This document shows, one piece after another, positions 17,556 to 26,076 of a stretch of DNA of 64,000 bases. The first letter of the stretch is position 1. The number at the start of each line of letters is the position of its first letter. Both the position numbers and the translations under genes were made by a program. The DNA is taken from positions 6,732 to 70,731 of the forward strand of contig DBFL01000087.1 in NCBI GenBank assembly GCA_002294285.1, written 5' to 3'. This stretch comes from Candidatus Neomicrothrix sp. UBA881 (lineage in GTDB: Bacteria > Actinomycetota > Acidimicrobiia > Acidimicrobiales > MedAcidi-G1). The notes under the pieces were generated by a model. That model did not search any database and had not been told where the DNA came from. It saw only the letters and a program-made list of their open reading frames with translations.

Positions 17556-18614
17556 TTAACTTTCCCCGAATCGGTTAAGTGAATTTGTCGCCTCTTCAAC
17601 TATTCCTCTTACTAACTCTTCGCTAGTGATTAATTCATTTATTGATCCAACTCCTTGACCTGTGGGTAAAATCCCAACTTCTAAATGCCCGTCCACCATT
17701 GTCGCTTTCGTCAACATTGGTGCGTTAGCTGCAAGGGCTACCTGACTCCAGGTTAATTTTTGGGTTTTTTTCATCCTCAAGCCTTCGACAATAAGGCTTT
17801 TGAAGGTTGTCCCGGAGAGTTTTCTAAAACGTAAGGCATTAAGTAGTGCTATGGGAAAAGCAAGCAACCGAGCCTTTTCAAGTCTTTCAACCATTTTGTT
17901 GGAAATCACTCGTTGTGGTGCACCATCAATTGCTTTAGTAACGACTGTCTGAGTTGATGAAGTCGACAGGTAAACACTTTTTACATTCTCTGGGACATCG
18001 CTTTCACTTGTTAAAAGAAATCTGGTTCCCATTGCTATTCCAGAAGCTCCCCATGCCAAAGCAGCCGCTAGGCCTCTTCCGTCTGTAAAACCACCTGCTG
18101 CGATTACTGGAATGTCAACTGTGTCTATGACTTGAGGTATTAGAAGTGAGGTCGGAATCACACCTGTATGGCCGCCTCCTTCAGAACCTTGAGCAATAAC
18201 TGCATCAACACCCATCTCGGCTACCTTTTCTGCATGTCTTGCAGCTCCAACGGTTGGCATGACTATCACATCTGCTTCTTTTAAACGTTCAACTATTCGT
18301 TGAGTAGGTGCTTGTGCAAATGAAACTACTGGAACCTGAGAGTGAATTAAATGTTCAATCCTGGTTTCAATATCTAAAGCGTCTGTTCTTAAATTCACAC
18401 CAAAAGGATTCTGTGTATTCTTTCTAATTTCTTCAACTGCTTTAGCCATTTCATCAAAAGTCAGTGTTGCAGCTGCGAGTATTCCAAGAGCACCCGCTTG
18501 ACAAGTAGCTGTAACTAAATTCGGACCTGCGACCCAACCCATGCCAGTTTGAACTATCGGGAATTGAATCCCTGTTAATTCACAAAATTTCGTGTTTAAT
18601 CTCTTATCGCTCAT
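17556..18614 (-). CDS. ipdC: Nitronate monooxygenase-family flavoprotein (IpdC-like)
   Basis: FMN-binding TIM-barrel protein, 352 residues. It has PIVQTGMGWVAGPNLVTATCQAGALGILAA at the N-terminus, the phosphate-binding AQGSEGGGHTG and AAGGFTDGRGLAAALAWGASGIAMGTRFL. This family includes 2-nitropropane dioxygenase, FabK and IpdC, a hydroxyacyl-CoA reductase/dehydrogenase in steroid C/D-ring breakdown. Its place between ipdB and the acyl-CoA dehydrogenases favours IpdC. The ATG overlaps the ipdB stop by 4 bases. Confidence 0.85.
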   Translation of the reverse strand: MSDKRLNTKFCELTGIQFPIVQTGMGWVAGPNLVTATCQAGALGILAAATLTFDEMAKAVEEIRKNTQNPFGVNLRTDALDIETRIEHLIHSQVPVVSFAQAPTQRIVERLKEADVIVMPTVGAARHAEKVAEMGVDAVIAQGSEGGGHTGVIPTSLLIPQVIDTVDIPVIAAGGFTDGRGLAAALAWGASGIAMGTRFLLTSESDVPENVKSVYLSTSSTQTVVTKAIDGAPQRVISNKMVERLEKARLLAFPIALLNALRFRKLSGTTFKSLIVEGLRMKKTQKLTWSQVALAANAPMLTKATMVDGHLEVGILPTGQGVGSINELITSEELVRGIVEEATNSLNRFGES

Positions 18615-19378
18615 TTTTTTACGAATTCTGCTTTACGTAAATCATGCGGATCGATTACTTCCCTAATAAGTTTTAGTTCCTCTTCTGTAGGTTTTCGGGT
18701 TTCTTTAACATTGTCTGGGACCAACAATTCAAATCCTGTTGAGGAAATTATTTCTTCGACTGTCACATTCGGATGATGAGAGACCAGTTGCATCCGTTTT
18801 TCTTTATTCGAAAAATTTAAGACTCCTAGATTTGAAACGATTTGACGAATTTCATGGTTACTTTGTATCCAATCTGAGAGTTCAGAAACCCTGTCATAGC
18901 CGGGGCCTGAAACAACATCTACTTTTTGGACAAAGCTACGAATGGAATGATTTGGTATCCAATAGCTAGTCGTGTGGTTTACCAAATTGCCTGGAGCTCC
19001 GCGAAGCCCTAGGAGTTGGGCTTTAGGCTTTTTCCAGTCTCCGATTGCAGCAAAATTTTGATTACCGTATGGATCTATCTGGCTTGCACCCATAACCACA
19101 TGGCGACGACCTGACCAGACAATGTCAAAAAGGTCCCGATATGGCATCCATGCTTCCACCAGTCGTTCTGCATCTGGATCTCCTACAGGAATGGTGTTAG
19201 CAGCCAGAACAGAAACAGTGTCAGTCATTACCATGGCGGATTCAAATGTGGCTTTGGCTAAGCGCCCGGCTATCACAGGAACGTTTCCTATGGGGTTGCA
19301 CAAAATCTCTCCGTCTCCGCGAAAACCATCAGCAATTGCAGTTACACATATTTCATCTATTGTTGCTTCGTCAGCCAT
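18611..19378 (-). CDS. ipdB: CoA transferase beta subunit-like steroid ring hydrolase IpdB
   Basis: Family I CoA transferase-fold protein. The start chosen is ATG 19378 (MADEATIDEICVTAIAD), which overlaps the ipdA stop in ATGGCTGA; an upstream start at 19411 would overlap ipdA by 41 bases. The segments GRRHVVMGASQIDPYGNQNFAAIG, GLRGAPGNLVNHTTSYWIPNHS and VVSGPGYDRV are close to mycobacterial IpdB as recalled. With IpdA it opens the last steroid ring (COCHEA-CoA hydrolase) rather than transferring CoA. Confidence 0.9.
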   Translation of the reverse strand: MADEATIDEICVTAIADGFRGDGEILCNPIGNVPVIAGRLAKATFESAMVMTDTVSVLAANTIPVGDPDAERLVEAWMPYRDLFDIVWSGRRHVVMGASQIDPYGNQNFAAIGDWKKPKAQLLGLRGAPGNLVNHTTSYWIPNHSIRSFVQKVDVVSGPGYDRVSELSDWIQSNHEIRQIVSNLGVLNFSNKEKRMQLVSHHPNVTVEEIISSTGFELLVPDNVKETRKPTEEELKLIREVIDPHDLRKAEFVKK

Positions 19379-20249
19379 TTTGGTTCTCTTCTGTTTGAGT
19401 TCTTGAGTCAACTACTTTTAGGTATTCCTGATGGCTGGTTGTTTCTAAGTATTTTTGTTTGAAGTTTTCCCAACTCTGGAGATCTTTGGCACTAGCGGCA
19501 TATTCACTTTGAAATGCCTCATCCCTGCCGTAGTCGGGAGGACATTCAGTGAAATGAGCTCCTCTTGGAGCTTCTATTACGCCATCGACAAATAACCTTG
19601 GAATTTTAAGGGTGTGTACACTTCCTTCTTTGAGGAAATCTTCAGTAGGGACTATCTTTTCGCAACTCATAAACGTCCGTTTCGCTGCTTTTGCGAAGAG
19701 GTCGTCAAAATACAAATCTGGTCCTAAGAATTGTCCATTTCCTTGGGAATCAGATCTGTTCATGTGTATAAGTGATACGTCAAGGTTTAGTGCAGGTATC
19801 GCCACTAGCTCCTCACCTTTTTCTCCATCACCAGATTTGTATGGAGATTCGATTGTCTTTATTTCAGGGTTCATCTCTAGCATGTCACTACCAAGGCCGG
19901 CTCTCGTTGGGTAAAACGGCATACGATGCGCTGCGGCTAGTAGTCCCAAATAGAAAGCGCCTTCATCTAGTTCGCTGGTTTCTATAGTTCCCGATTGTTT
20001 GGCGTTTCTGAAATGAGGTTCTAGGGGTATTGAATCGAGTGAAACAAAGCCATAGATAGCTTTACGAACTTTGCCAGTAGCACAAAGCAGTCCTATATCT
20101 GGCCCTCCATAACTAACGATTGTCAGATCCTTCAAATTGCTACGTGCTATTGCTCGGATCAGAGACATGGGTTTTCGACGCGACCCCCAACCCCCTACGC
20201 CTATTGTCATTCCATCTGTTAGTTCTTCAATGACTTCCATCTCAGTCAT
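19371..20249 (-). CDS. ipdA: CoA transferase alpha subunit-like steroid ring hydrolase IpdA
   Basis: A 292-residue partner of IpdB. The start is set at ATG 20249 (MTEMEVIEELTDGMTIGVGGWGSRRKPMSLIRAI). The frame is open to 20510, but that extension reads through the divergent SDR gene and has no homology-like content. Strong family segments are GWGSRRKPM, VSYGGPDIGLLC, GFVSLDS, RAGLGSDM, HMNRSDSQGNGQ and EAPRGAHFT. IpdA carries the catalytic acid of the hydrolase in characterised systems. It heads the minus-strand operon and is divergent from the SDR at 20332, with 82 bases between the starts. Confidence 0.9.
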   Translation of the reverse strand: MTEMEVIEELTDGMTIGVGGWGSRRKPMSLIRAIARSNLKDLTIVSYGGPDIGLLCATGKVRKAIYGFVSLDSIPLEPHFRNAKQSGTIETSELDEGAFYLGLLAAAHRMPFYPTRAGLGSDMLEMNPEIKTIESPYKSGDGEKGEELVAIPALNLDVSLIHMNRSDSQGNGQFLGPDLYFDDLFAKAAKRTFMSCEKIVPTEDFLKEGSVHTLKIPRLFVDGVIEAPRGAHFTECPPDYGRDEAFQSEYAASAKDLQSWENFKQKYLETTSHQEYLKVVDSRTQTEENQNG

Positions 20250-20331
20250 TTTTTTGTCAATCACAACTTCAACGCTAGAGCAACCCACGCTATGCAACGA
20301 CCTGAGATACTCTTCTAGTGTGAATATCTCT

Positions 20332-21135
20332 ATGAACAAAAGTGAAATCCTTGATTTCTCGGGTAAAACGGTAATTGTTACTGGTGGGACTCGTGGCCTT
20401 GGACGTGTTATTTCAGAATATTTTCTACATGCTGGGGCGAACGTTGTTACTTGTGCGCGTAACGCTCCTGAAAAACCAATTGTCTCGGAGTTAACTAATA
20501 AGGAAGCCATTTTTTTTGAAACCGATGTAAGGGATCCTGAAAAAGTTGAATCTTTTATTGCTGACGTTGTTCAACTATTTGGCCGCATCGATGTACTTGT
20601 AAATAATGCTGGAGGCGCGCCTTCAGTTAAATCTTCAGATGCTTCACCTCGCTTCAATGAAAAAGTTGTTTCATTGAACCTCTTAGCTTCTATGCACTGT
20701 TCTCAATCTGTATTCCCAGTAATGGCAGAGCAAGAAGACAACGGTGTCATAATCAATATTTCTTCAGTCAGTGGAAGTAGACCCAATCCTTCAGGGATGG
20801 CTTACGGAGCGGCCAAGGCTGGTTTGGACAATTTAAGCAAAACTTTAGCTCATGAATGGAGTCCAAAAATACGCGTTCTGACTTTGGCGGTTGGGCTTAT
20901 AGAAACGGATGAATCATCTGATTTTTATGGTGATGATGAGAAGCGTTCGAGACTGGCCGAACATCTAGCTATGAAGCGTTTAGGGAAGCCCGAAGAAATA
21001 GCTGACATGTGTATGGTGTTGGCTTCACCTTTGGCTCGATGGATGACTGGAACAACTGTTGAAGTTCATGGAGGCGGAGAGGGTCCCTTCTATCTAAAAG
21101 AAATCTCTGATATAGGCACTGAAGAGAACACGTAA
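20332..21135 (+). CDS. SDR family oxidoreductase of steroid ring cluster (Rv3549c-like)
   Basis: Short-chain dehydrogenase, 267 residues from ATG 20332 (MNKSEILDFSGKTVIVTGG). The longer frame from 20137 overlaps ipdA and is rejected. It shows the cofactor motif TGGTRGLG, VNNAGGAPS, a catalytic Ser in NISSVSGSRP, and YGAAKAG (Tyr-x3-Lys). The C-terminal VEVHGGGEGP resembles the mycobacterial SDR encoded next to ipdA/B in the KstR2 regulon, as recalled. Likely a hydroxyacyl-CoA dehydrogenase for a HIP-derived intermediate. Confidence 0.85.
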   Translation: MNKSEILDFSGKTVIVTGGTRGLGRVISEYFLHAGANVVTCARNAPEKPIVSELTNKEAIFFETDVRDPEKVESFIADVVQLFGRIDVLVNNAGGAPSVKSSDASPRFNEKVVSLNLLASMHCSQSVFPVMAEQEDNGVIINISSVSGSRPNPSGMAYGAAKAGLDNLSKTLAHEWSPKIRVLTLAVGLIETDESSDFYGDDEKRSRLAEHLAMKRLGKPEEIADMCMVLASPLARWMTGTTVEVHGGGEGPFYLKEISDIGTEENT

Positions 21136-21149
21136 TATTTTGAATAAAT

Positions 21150-22079
21150 ATGGGACCCGTCTTTCTTACTGAAGAATCGCCGACATACGGGCTGGTGCAC
21201 TCCGTTTCACCCATGGTTAGTAGAATTGTTGCTAAAAATCCTTCTAAATTTACGTACCACGGAACCGGTACTTACATCATAGGAGATCCCGCTGGTAGTG
21301 AATTGGCGGTAATCGATCCAGGGCCAATTGATGATGCACATCTAACTGCCCTTCTGGACGCTATTGGAGGGAGGACCGTAAGCCACATTCTGATAACACA
21401 TACACACCCCGATCATTCCCCTGCTGCTAAAAGTCTCTCTGAAATCACTTCGGCTCCTACTTATGGTTTTGGGAGACACCCAGTTGCTGCTACGGAATCG
21501 TTTGAAGGGTCTGATGGGGTAAAGGGAGATGAAACTGAAGAAAAGGGTGACACTGAGTTCATTCCGGATGTTGAAATAGGAAATGGTGACGTAATAGTAG
21601 GCGAAGGCTTTACTTTTGAAGCGCTACATACACCGGGTCACATTTCTAACCATCTGTGTTTTTCTTTGGAGGAAGAAGCCACTCTGTTTACCGGTGATCA
21701 TGTAATGGGATGGTCAACTACTGTAATTCCTGCCCCAGATGGGAACCTCTCAGATTATCTGACCAATCTTCGCCGCCTTCTTGATAGGTCTGAGCTTATT
21801 TACCGGCCTACACATGGTCCTTTAATTGAAAACCCTCATCCGTTCGTTAATTCTTTAATCGAGCATCGAGAGAGGCGTACCGCTGAAATAGTTGCTGCTC
21901 TTAAAAATGAACCAAAAACAATTAAGCAACTGGTTACCGAAATATATTCTGCTGTTGATAAAAGTCTCCACAAAGCAGCGGGAGGATCCGTATATGCACA
22001 CCTATTGGATCTAGCTCGTAAAGGGGTTGTCTCTGCAGAACCTGATTTAAGCATGGACGCGGAGTGGGTTGTAATTTGA
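21150..22079 (+). CDS. MBL-fold metallohydrolase (LACTB2/GloB-like)
   Basis: A 309-residue metallo-beta-lactamase-fold hydrolase. The metal-binding HTHPDH (H84 to H89), HTPGHISNHLCF and TGDHVMGW are intact. The C-terminal region (residues about 225-305, with IKQLVTEIYSAVDKSLHKAAGGSVYAHLLDLARKG) is the winged-helix extension of the LACTB2-like branch. It follows the SDR by 14 bases and is likely cotranscribed. A thioesterase or hydrolase role in the pathway is possible but not shown. Confidence 0.88.
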   Translation: MGPVFLTEESPTYGLVHSVSPMVSRIVAKNPSKFTYHGTGTYIIGDPAGSELAVIDPGPIDDAHLTALLDAIGGRTVSHILITHTHPDHSPAAKSLSEITSAPTYGFGRHPVAATESFEGSDGVKGDETEEKGDTEFIPDVEIGNGDVIVGEGFTFEALHTPGHISNHLCFSLEEEATLFTGDHVMGWSTTVIPAPDGNLSDYLTNLRRLLDRSELIYRPTHGPLIENPHPFVNSLIEHRERRTAEIVAALKNEPKTIKQLVTEIYSAVDKSLHKAAGGSVYAHLLDLARKGVVSAEPDLSMDAEWVVI

Positions 22080-22082
22080 ACT

Positions 22083-22868
22083 CTAGGGATGCTGACTTGA
22101 TACTGAGATTACTTCTCCAGTCATGTATGAGGAGTATTCGCTTGCTAGAAAAACCATGACGTTTGCTACTTCCCATGGTTCAGCAGCACGTCCCATAACT
22201 TCTTTCTCTATCAAAGAATCAATAAGGTCTTGATTGCTGGATTTCGCCAAATTTGGATGCATAGCCAAGCTTGGGGCCACGCAATTTACTCGAATGTTGT
22301 ATTCAGCTGCTTCTATAGCAACACAGCGAGTGAAAGCCATGACACCTGCTTTGGCAGCAGCATAGTGAGACTGGCCTGATTGAGCACGCCATCCTAAGAC
22401 CGAAGCGTTATTAACTATCACTCCTTTATTATTCTTTTGCATTGTTTTAAGTGCTGCTCTTGTGCATCGCATTGTTCCATTTAATGTGACGTCGATAACT
22501 CTTGACCATTCAGCATCGTCCATTTCTACTAACAAGCTTTGAGCCCCTAGGCCTGCGTTATTAATTAGTACATCGATTCTTCCGTGCTCTTTGATTGTTT
22601 GGTCAAACAAGTTTTGTACTTGTTTTTCTTCTGTTACGTCGCAAAGTATTGCGAGAGGTGCTTCTCCCTTAATCTGACTCAGAATTTCACTTGTGGAATT
22701 GAGTCTTTTTTCATGAGAATCAGAAATAACTACAACCGCTCCTTCTTCGATGCAGCGTCTTGCGACTGCGGATCCGATTCCTGTTCCAGCAGCAGCTGTA
22801 ACGACTACTACTTTCCCATCTAACAGATTGTGGCCTTCTAGGTAACTTGGAGGGGGTTTGATCGCCAT
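22083..22868 (-). CDS. ipdF: SDR hydroxyacyl-CoA dehydrogenase IpdF-like
   Basis: A 261-residue SDR with GHNLLDGKVVVVTAAAGTGIGSAVARR at the N-terminus, NNAGLGAQS, NNASVLGWRAQSGQSHYAAAKAG containing Ser, Tyr and Lys, and the C-terminus EVISVSSQHP. These segments match mycobacterial IpdF (5-OH-HIP-CoA dehydrogenase) closely as recalled. The TAAAGTGIG cofactor loop in place of TGGxxGIG is a trait of that family. A TAGAAT hexamer lies exactly six bases before the ATG, so it may have its own leaderless promoter in addition to readthrough from the upstream SDR 18 bases away. Confidence 0.88.
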   Translation of the reverse strand: MAIKPPPSYLEGHNLLDGKVVVVTAAAGTGIGSAVARRCIEEGAVVVISDSHEKRLNSTSEILSQIKGEAPLAILCDVTEEKQVQNLFDQTIKEHGRIDVLINNAGLGAQSLLVEMDDAEWSRVIDVTLNGTMRCTRAALKTMQKNNKGVIVNNASVLGWRAQSGQSHYAAAKAGVMAFTRCVAIEAAEYNIRVNCVAPSLAMHPNLAKSSNQDLIDSLIEKEVMGRAAEPWEVANVMVFLASEYSSYMTGEVISVSSQHP

Positions 22869-22874
22869 AAATAG

Positions 22875-22880
22875 ATTCTA
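22875..22880 (-). promoter_or_regulatory. Candidate leaderless -10 for ipdF-like gene
   Basis: TAGAAT fits TANNNT and is separated from ATG 22868 by CTATTT, six bases. The same sequence arrangement (hexamer, CTATTC, ATG) occurs at 26065-26079. Confidence 0.4.
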
Positions 22881-22886
22881 GATCAA

Positions 22887-23816
22887 CTAGTCGGTTCCCT
22901 GTTCTGTCTTTTCAGCCATTTCTTTCATTCGCCTCTCCAAATCTGCAAAGAGGGGAAGTTCTTCAACACCTATATCCTCATTTAGCCTTTCGGATATCTC
23001 TTCAAATGAAAAAGCTTCTCCGTTATTGGCTGTCATTTCTCTTACCTCAGAAGGTTGATTCCATACCGCTATTCGTTTGCCTGTGCATGTGTATATTTGA
23101 GCAGTTATTTCTTTGGCTGCATCCGAAAGCAAAAATGCCGCTAAGGGTGCAATGTCTTCCGGTGCTCCTGCTTCTATTTCAAAAGGTACGTTCTCCGACA
23201 TTCGAGTCATTGCTGCTGGCGCTATACAGTTGGCGTTTACCCCATACCTCTTTAAGGCAAAAGCCGCACTTTTCGTGAGGGAGACGATGCCTCCTTTTGC
23301 AGCTGAATAATTTGGCTGAGCAGTTGAAGCAACGAAAGCACCTGACGTGAACCCAAGGAGACTTCCACCTTCTTCTTGTTTGCGCATTACTGCTGCAGCT
23401 GCTCTGTAGACACTGAAATGACCTCTCAGATGAACTCGCACGACGTCATCAAATTCTTCGTCTGTCATATTGAACAACATTCTTTCTCGCAGAATCCCTG
23501 CAGCACAAGCAACGCCATCAATTCGACCCCAGGAGTCAATAGCAGCTTCAACTATTTTTTTTCCGACCTCTGAATCTGAAACATCACCTGCAACAGCAAT
23601 CGCGTCACCTCCTGATTCTTTGATTTGCTGTACAACTTCATCAGCTACAGCACTCGATGGGTCAGAACCATCCAGCTCCACTCCATAATCAGCAACAATT
23701 ACATTTGCTCCTTCTTTGGCGCAAAGTAAAGCTACAGCACGTCCAATTCCGTTTCCGGCCCCTGTTACTGCAATGTTTTTACCTGAAAGATGACCAGCCA
23801 CTTCCCCTCCTAACAT
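22887..23816 (-). CDS. SDR family oxidoreductase, 309 aa
   Basis: Short-chain dehydrogenase with an extended C-terminus. It shows VTGAGNGIGRAVALLCAKEG, VADYGVELDGSDPSSAVADEVV (an insertion typical of the MFE-2/17beta-HSD4-like and Rv3548c-like branch), CAAGILRERMLFNMTDEEFDDVVRVHLRGHF, a catalytic Ser in GFTSGAF and Tyr/Lys in PNYSAAKGG. The last 60 residues are an acidic helical tail. Probably a (3R)-hydroxyacyl-CoA dehydrogenase working with the ipd genes. Confidence 0.87.
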   Translation of the reverse strand: MLGGEVAGHLSGKNIAVTGAGNGIGRAVALLCAKEGANVIVADYGVELDGSDPSSAVADEVVQQIKESGGDAIAVAGDVSDSEVGKKIVEAAIDSWGRIDGVACAAGILRERMLFNMTDEEFDDVVRVHLRGHFSVYRAAAAVMRKQEEGGSLLGFTSGAFVASTAQPNYSAAKGGIVSLTKSAAFALKRYGVNANCIAPAAMTRMSENVPFEIEAGAPEDIAPLAAFLLSDAAKEITAQIYTCTGKRIAVWNQPSEVREMTANNGEAFSFEEISERLNEDIGVEELPLFADLERRMKEMAEKTEQGTD

Positions 23817-23869
23817 ATTTTTTACTAAAAGTTATGTGGGCGACACTATCGAAGGTATCCGAATCGACC

Positions 23870-23881
23870 TATCGTCGGGGG
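23870..23881 (+). promoter_or_regulatory. Candidate leaderless -10 for epimerase gene
   Basis: TATCGT (23870-23875) fits TANNNT and is followed by six bases (CGGGGG) and ATG 23882. The G-run touches the ATG and is too close to act as a Shine-Dalgarno sequence, which supports leaderless initiation. Confidence 0.4.
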
Positions 23882-24790
23882 ATGTTATCAGATAAAAAAA
23901 TTCTAATCACAGGTGTTACTGGTCAAATAGGTTTTCCGATAGCTAATTTCTTAGCGAAGAACAACGAGGTTTGGGGTGTCGCCCGTTTCACCAATGACCG
24001 GAAAAAGCAGTTTCTGGAAGAATCAAATATTCAAACCTTTCCGCTTGATCTCAACTCACAAGACTACGGGAAGCTTCCGGATGACTTCGACCATGTAATC
24101 CATTTTGCTATTTTTCAAGGTCAGAAAAATGACTATGATTTGGCGATTTCGAATAACGCTGAAGCAACAGGACTTCTAATGTCTCATTGTCGTGATGCAA
24201 AGTCGGTGTTAATTGCCTCTACGAACTCTGTATATAAACCCTGTGCTGACCCTTGGCAGAAATACAAAGAGACCGATCCTTTAGGTGACTCAACGGTTAC
24301 ACATTCTCCCACTTATGGGGTTTCGAAGTTGAGTCAAGAAGCTGTGGCGAGAACCATGTGTAGAGTTCTGGATCTTCCGACTACCATTGCTCGAATTAAC
24401 GTGAGCTACGGCGATAACGGCGGTCTTCCTAAGTATCACTTTGATTTGATTGCTGATGACAAACCCGTGACACTTAGAGACTCTCCTCCTTCGCCCTACA
24501 GTCCGATTCATGAAATTGATATGGCCAATCAAGTTTTCCCTCTTCTCGAAGCCGCGTCAGTTCCTTCGACCATTGTTAATTGGTGTGGTGATGAGGTTGT
24601 AACCGCCGAAGACTGGTGTGCTTTATTTGGTTCTCATTTGAACAAAACACCTCAGCTTATCTACGAAGCTGTTTCTGGTAGCCAGTCAGGAGGTGCAGCA
24701 GATCCAAGTTTGAGAAAGTCAATAACTGGTCCGTGTTCGGTTTCTTGGGTGGATGGAATGTCTAGCTTCACGCAAAGTCATGTCAAATAG
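23882..24790 (+). CDS. NAD-dependent epimerase/dehydratase family protein
   Basis: Extended-SDR protein, 302 residues from ATG 23882 (MLSDKKILITGVTGQIGFPIANFL). The frame is open upstream to 23657, but that stretch lies inside the divergent SDR gene and is not protein-like. Cofactor motif GVTGQIG, a Ser segment IASTNSVYKP and the catalytic Tyr/Lys in TYGVSKLSQE are present. Substrate unknown: sugar-nucleotide epimerases and sterol dehydrogenases share this fold, and the neighbouring steroid genes make a 3beta-HSD-like substrate worth considering. Confidence 0.82.
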   Translation: MLSDKKILITGVTGQIGFPIANFLAKNNEVWGVARFTNDRKKQFLEESNIQTFPLDLNSQDYGKLPDDFDHVIHFAIFQGQKNDYDLAISNNAEATGLLMSHCRDAKSVLIASTNSVYKPCADPWQKYKETDPLGDSTVTHSPTYGVSKLSQEAVARTMCRVLDLPTTIARINVSYGDNGGLPKYHFDLIADDKPVTLRDSPPSPYSPIHEIDMANQVFPLLEAASVPSTIVNWCGDEVVTAEDWCALFGSHLNKTPQLIYEAVSGSQSGGAADPSLRKSITGPCSVSWVDGMSSFTQSHVK

Positions 24791-24859
24791 ATTTTGCTGC
24801 TATAACTGAGGGTGGATTTAAGGTTCAGGGTATTTTTCTCTGATCCTGAAAGCAGTCTT

Positions 24860-25309
24860 ATGGATATTGAAAACATTGTTGACAGGATTGAAATAGAGAA
24901 CTTCTTTTCTCGATATGCGCGTGCTGTAGATGATAGAGACTGGGAACTTTACAGAACATTGTTTACTGAAGATGCACACATCGATTACTCCTCTTCTGGT
25001 GGTTCAAAAGGAAATTTAGATGAAACTGTCTCATTTTTATCAAAGGCCCTAGACATGTTTGAAATGTCTCAACATCTGATTACTAACATTGAGTTGTTTC
25101 ACAAAGATGAGAATGCAGTTCACGCTGTTGCACTCTTTAATAACCCCATGCGTCTTAAGGGCGGAGATGTCTGGTTTGTGGGCGGAAAATACAAACATGA
25201 ATTGCTTAGATCAGCTTCCGGTTGGAAGAGTGAGAAACTAATTGAGGAAACTCTTTGGTTTGACAGATCTCCCTTTGGAGATCTCACTGGTAATAAAAAA
25301 GAAGAGTGA
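24860..25309 (+). CDS. SnoaL/NTF2-like protein
   Basis: A 149-residue cone-shaped NTF2-fold protein from ATG 24860 (MDIENIVDRIEIENFFSRYARAVDDRDWELYRTLFTEDAHIDY), typical of the SnoaL_4 family, which includes aromatic-ring hydroxylase small subunits, limonene epoxide hydrolase and ketosteroid isomerase-like enzymes. The motif RYARAVDDRDWELYRTLFTEDA is the family signature. An alternative GTG start at 24812, preceded by TATAAC at five bases, would add 16 residues. Function open; it may process a small cyclic metabolite. Confidence 0.78.
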   Translation: MDIENIVDRIEIENFFSRYARAVDDRDWELYRTLFTEDAHIDYSSSGGSKGNLDETVSFLSKALDMFEMSQHLITNIELFHKDENAVHAVALFNNPMRLKGGDVWFVGGKYKHELLRSASGWKSEKLIEETLWFDRSPFGDLTGNKKEE

Positions 25310-25315
25310 TTTTCA

Positions 25316-26056
25316 TTGACAAATAACCGTGATGAACGTCGTTACAGAAAATGGGAATCAGATCATGAGAAACGAGGAACGAGTGAACTGATACCAGCCG
25401 CAACTGTTGTAATTATGCGTGATTCTGAATCTGCGATTGAGCTTTTAATGTTGAGAAAAAATTCTAAGGTTGCTTTTGGTGGCATGTGGGTTTTCCCTGG
25501 CGGCAAGATTGACGAAATTGATAAAGTTTTTGATTCGACCGGTAATCTCGATGAACTGCCGACGGCAGTAAATGCCGCTGTGAGAGAAACTTTTGAGGAA
25601 TCATCCATTTCTGTTGCACAAGAGAATCTGGTTTGGTTTTCGCATTGGGTCCCACCACCTATTACTCCCAAGAGATTTTCAACATACTTTTTTGCAACAG
25701 ATTTTTCAGACGACGATCAAGTGGTTATTGATGACTCTGAGATAATTGAACACAAATGGTTCCGTCCTGGTGAGGCAATAGCTTTACGTGATAAGGGCAA
25801 AATAGAGTTGGCGCCACCTACGTGGATGACTTTGAATCTTCTTTGTCTTTTTACCAGTGTTGAAAGCGCGTTGAGTGAACTCAAAAACCGTGAACCGCTT
25901 TTCTATGAAACTCGTATAGGCCAATCTGAAAAAGGACCAGTTGCTATGTGGTTTGGGGATGCAGGTTACGAAAATGGGAACCCTGAAATCGCCGGAGATA
26001 GACATAGGTTGACAATGTCTGAAAATGGCTATCATTTTGAACAGTCAACCACCTAG
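25316..26056 (+). CDS. NUDIX hydrolase
   Basis: A 246-residue NUDIX-domain protein starting at TTG 25316. The Nudix box is WVFPGGKIDEID, then a short insertion, then AVNAAVRETFEESSI, keeping the REtfEE metal-binding core. The N-terminal domain contains ATVVIMRDSESAIELLMLRKNSK, and a C-terminal region of about 80 residues follows, similar to the NUDT19-like (acyl-CoA diphosphatase) branch. A CoA or nucleotide diphosphate substrate is possible. The gap to the SnoaL-like gene is 6 bases. Confidence 0.85.
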   Translation: MTNNRDERRYRKWESDHEKRGTSELIPAATVVIMRDSESAIELLMLRKNSKVAFGGMWVFPGGKIDEIDKVFDSTGNLDELPTAVNAAVRETFEESSISVAQENLVWFSHWVPPPITPKRFSTYFFATDFSDDDQVVIDDSEIIEHKWFRPGEAIALRDKGKIELAPPTWMTLNLLCLFTSVESALSELKNREPLFYETRIGQSEKGPVAMWFGDAGYENGNPEIAGDRHRLTMSENGYHFEQSTT

Positions 26057-26064
26057 CTCTCACA

Positions 26065-26076
26065 TAAAATCTATTC
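26065..26076 (+). promoter_or_regulatory. Candidate leaderless -10 for P-type ATPase gene
   Basis: TAAAAT (26065-26070) followed by CTATTC and ATG 26077. There is no purine-rich Shine-Dalgarno sequence in the 20 bases before the start, which is consistent with leaderless translation. Confidence 0.42.

Noticed and set aside
20137-20331. N-terminal extension of the SDR gene on the plus strand
   Set aside because: Lies inside ipdA; the SDR fold starts just after ATG 20332.
20250-20510. N-terminal extension of ipdA
   Set aside because: Overlaps the divergent SDR CDS and lacks any match to the IpdA N-terminus; the start at 20249 fits the family.
23657-23881. N-terminal extension of the epimerase-like gene
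   Set aside because: Runs antisense through the 5' end of the SDR gene and is not protein-like; the Rossmann motif starts right after ATG 23882.
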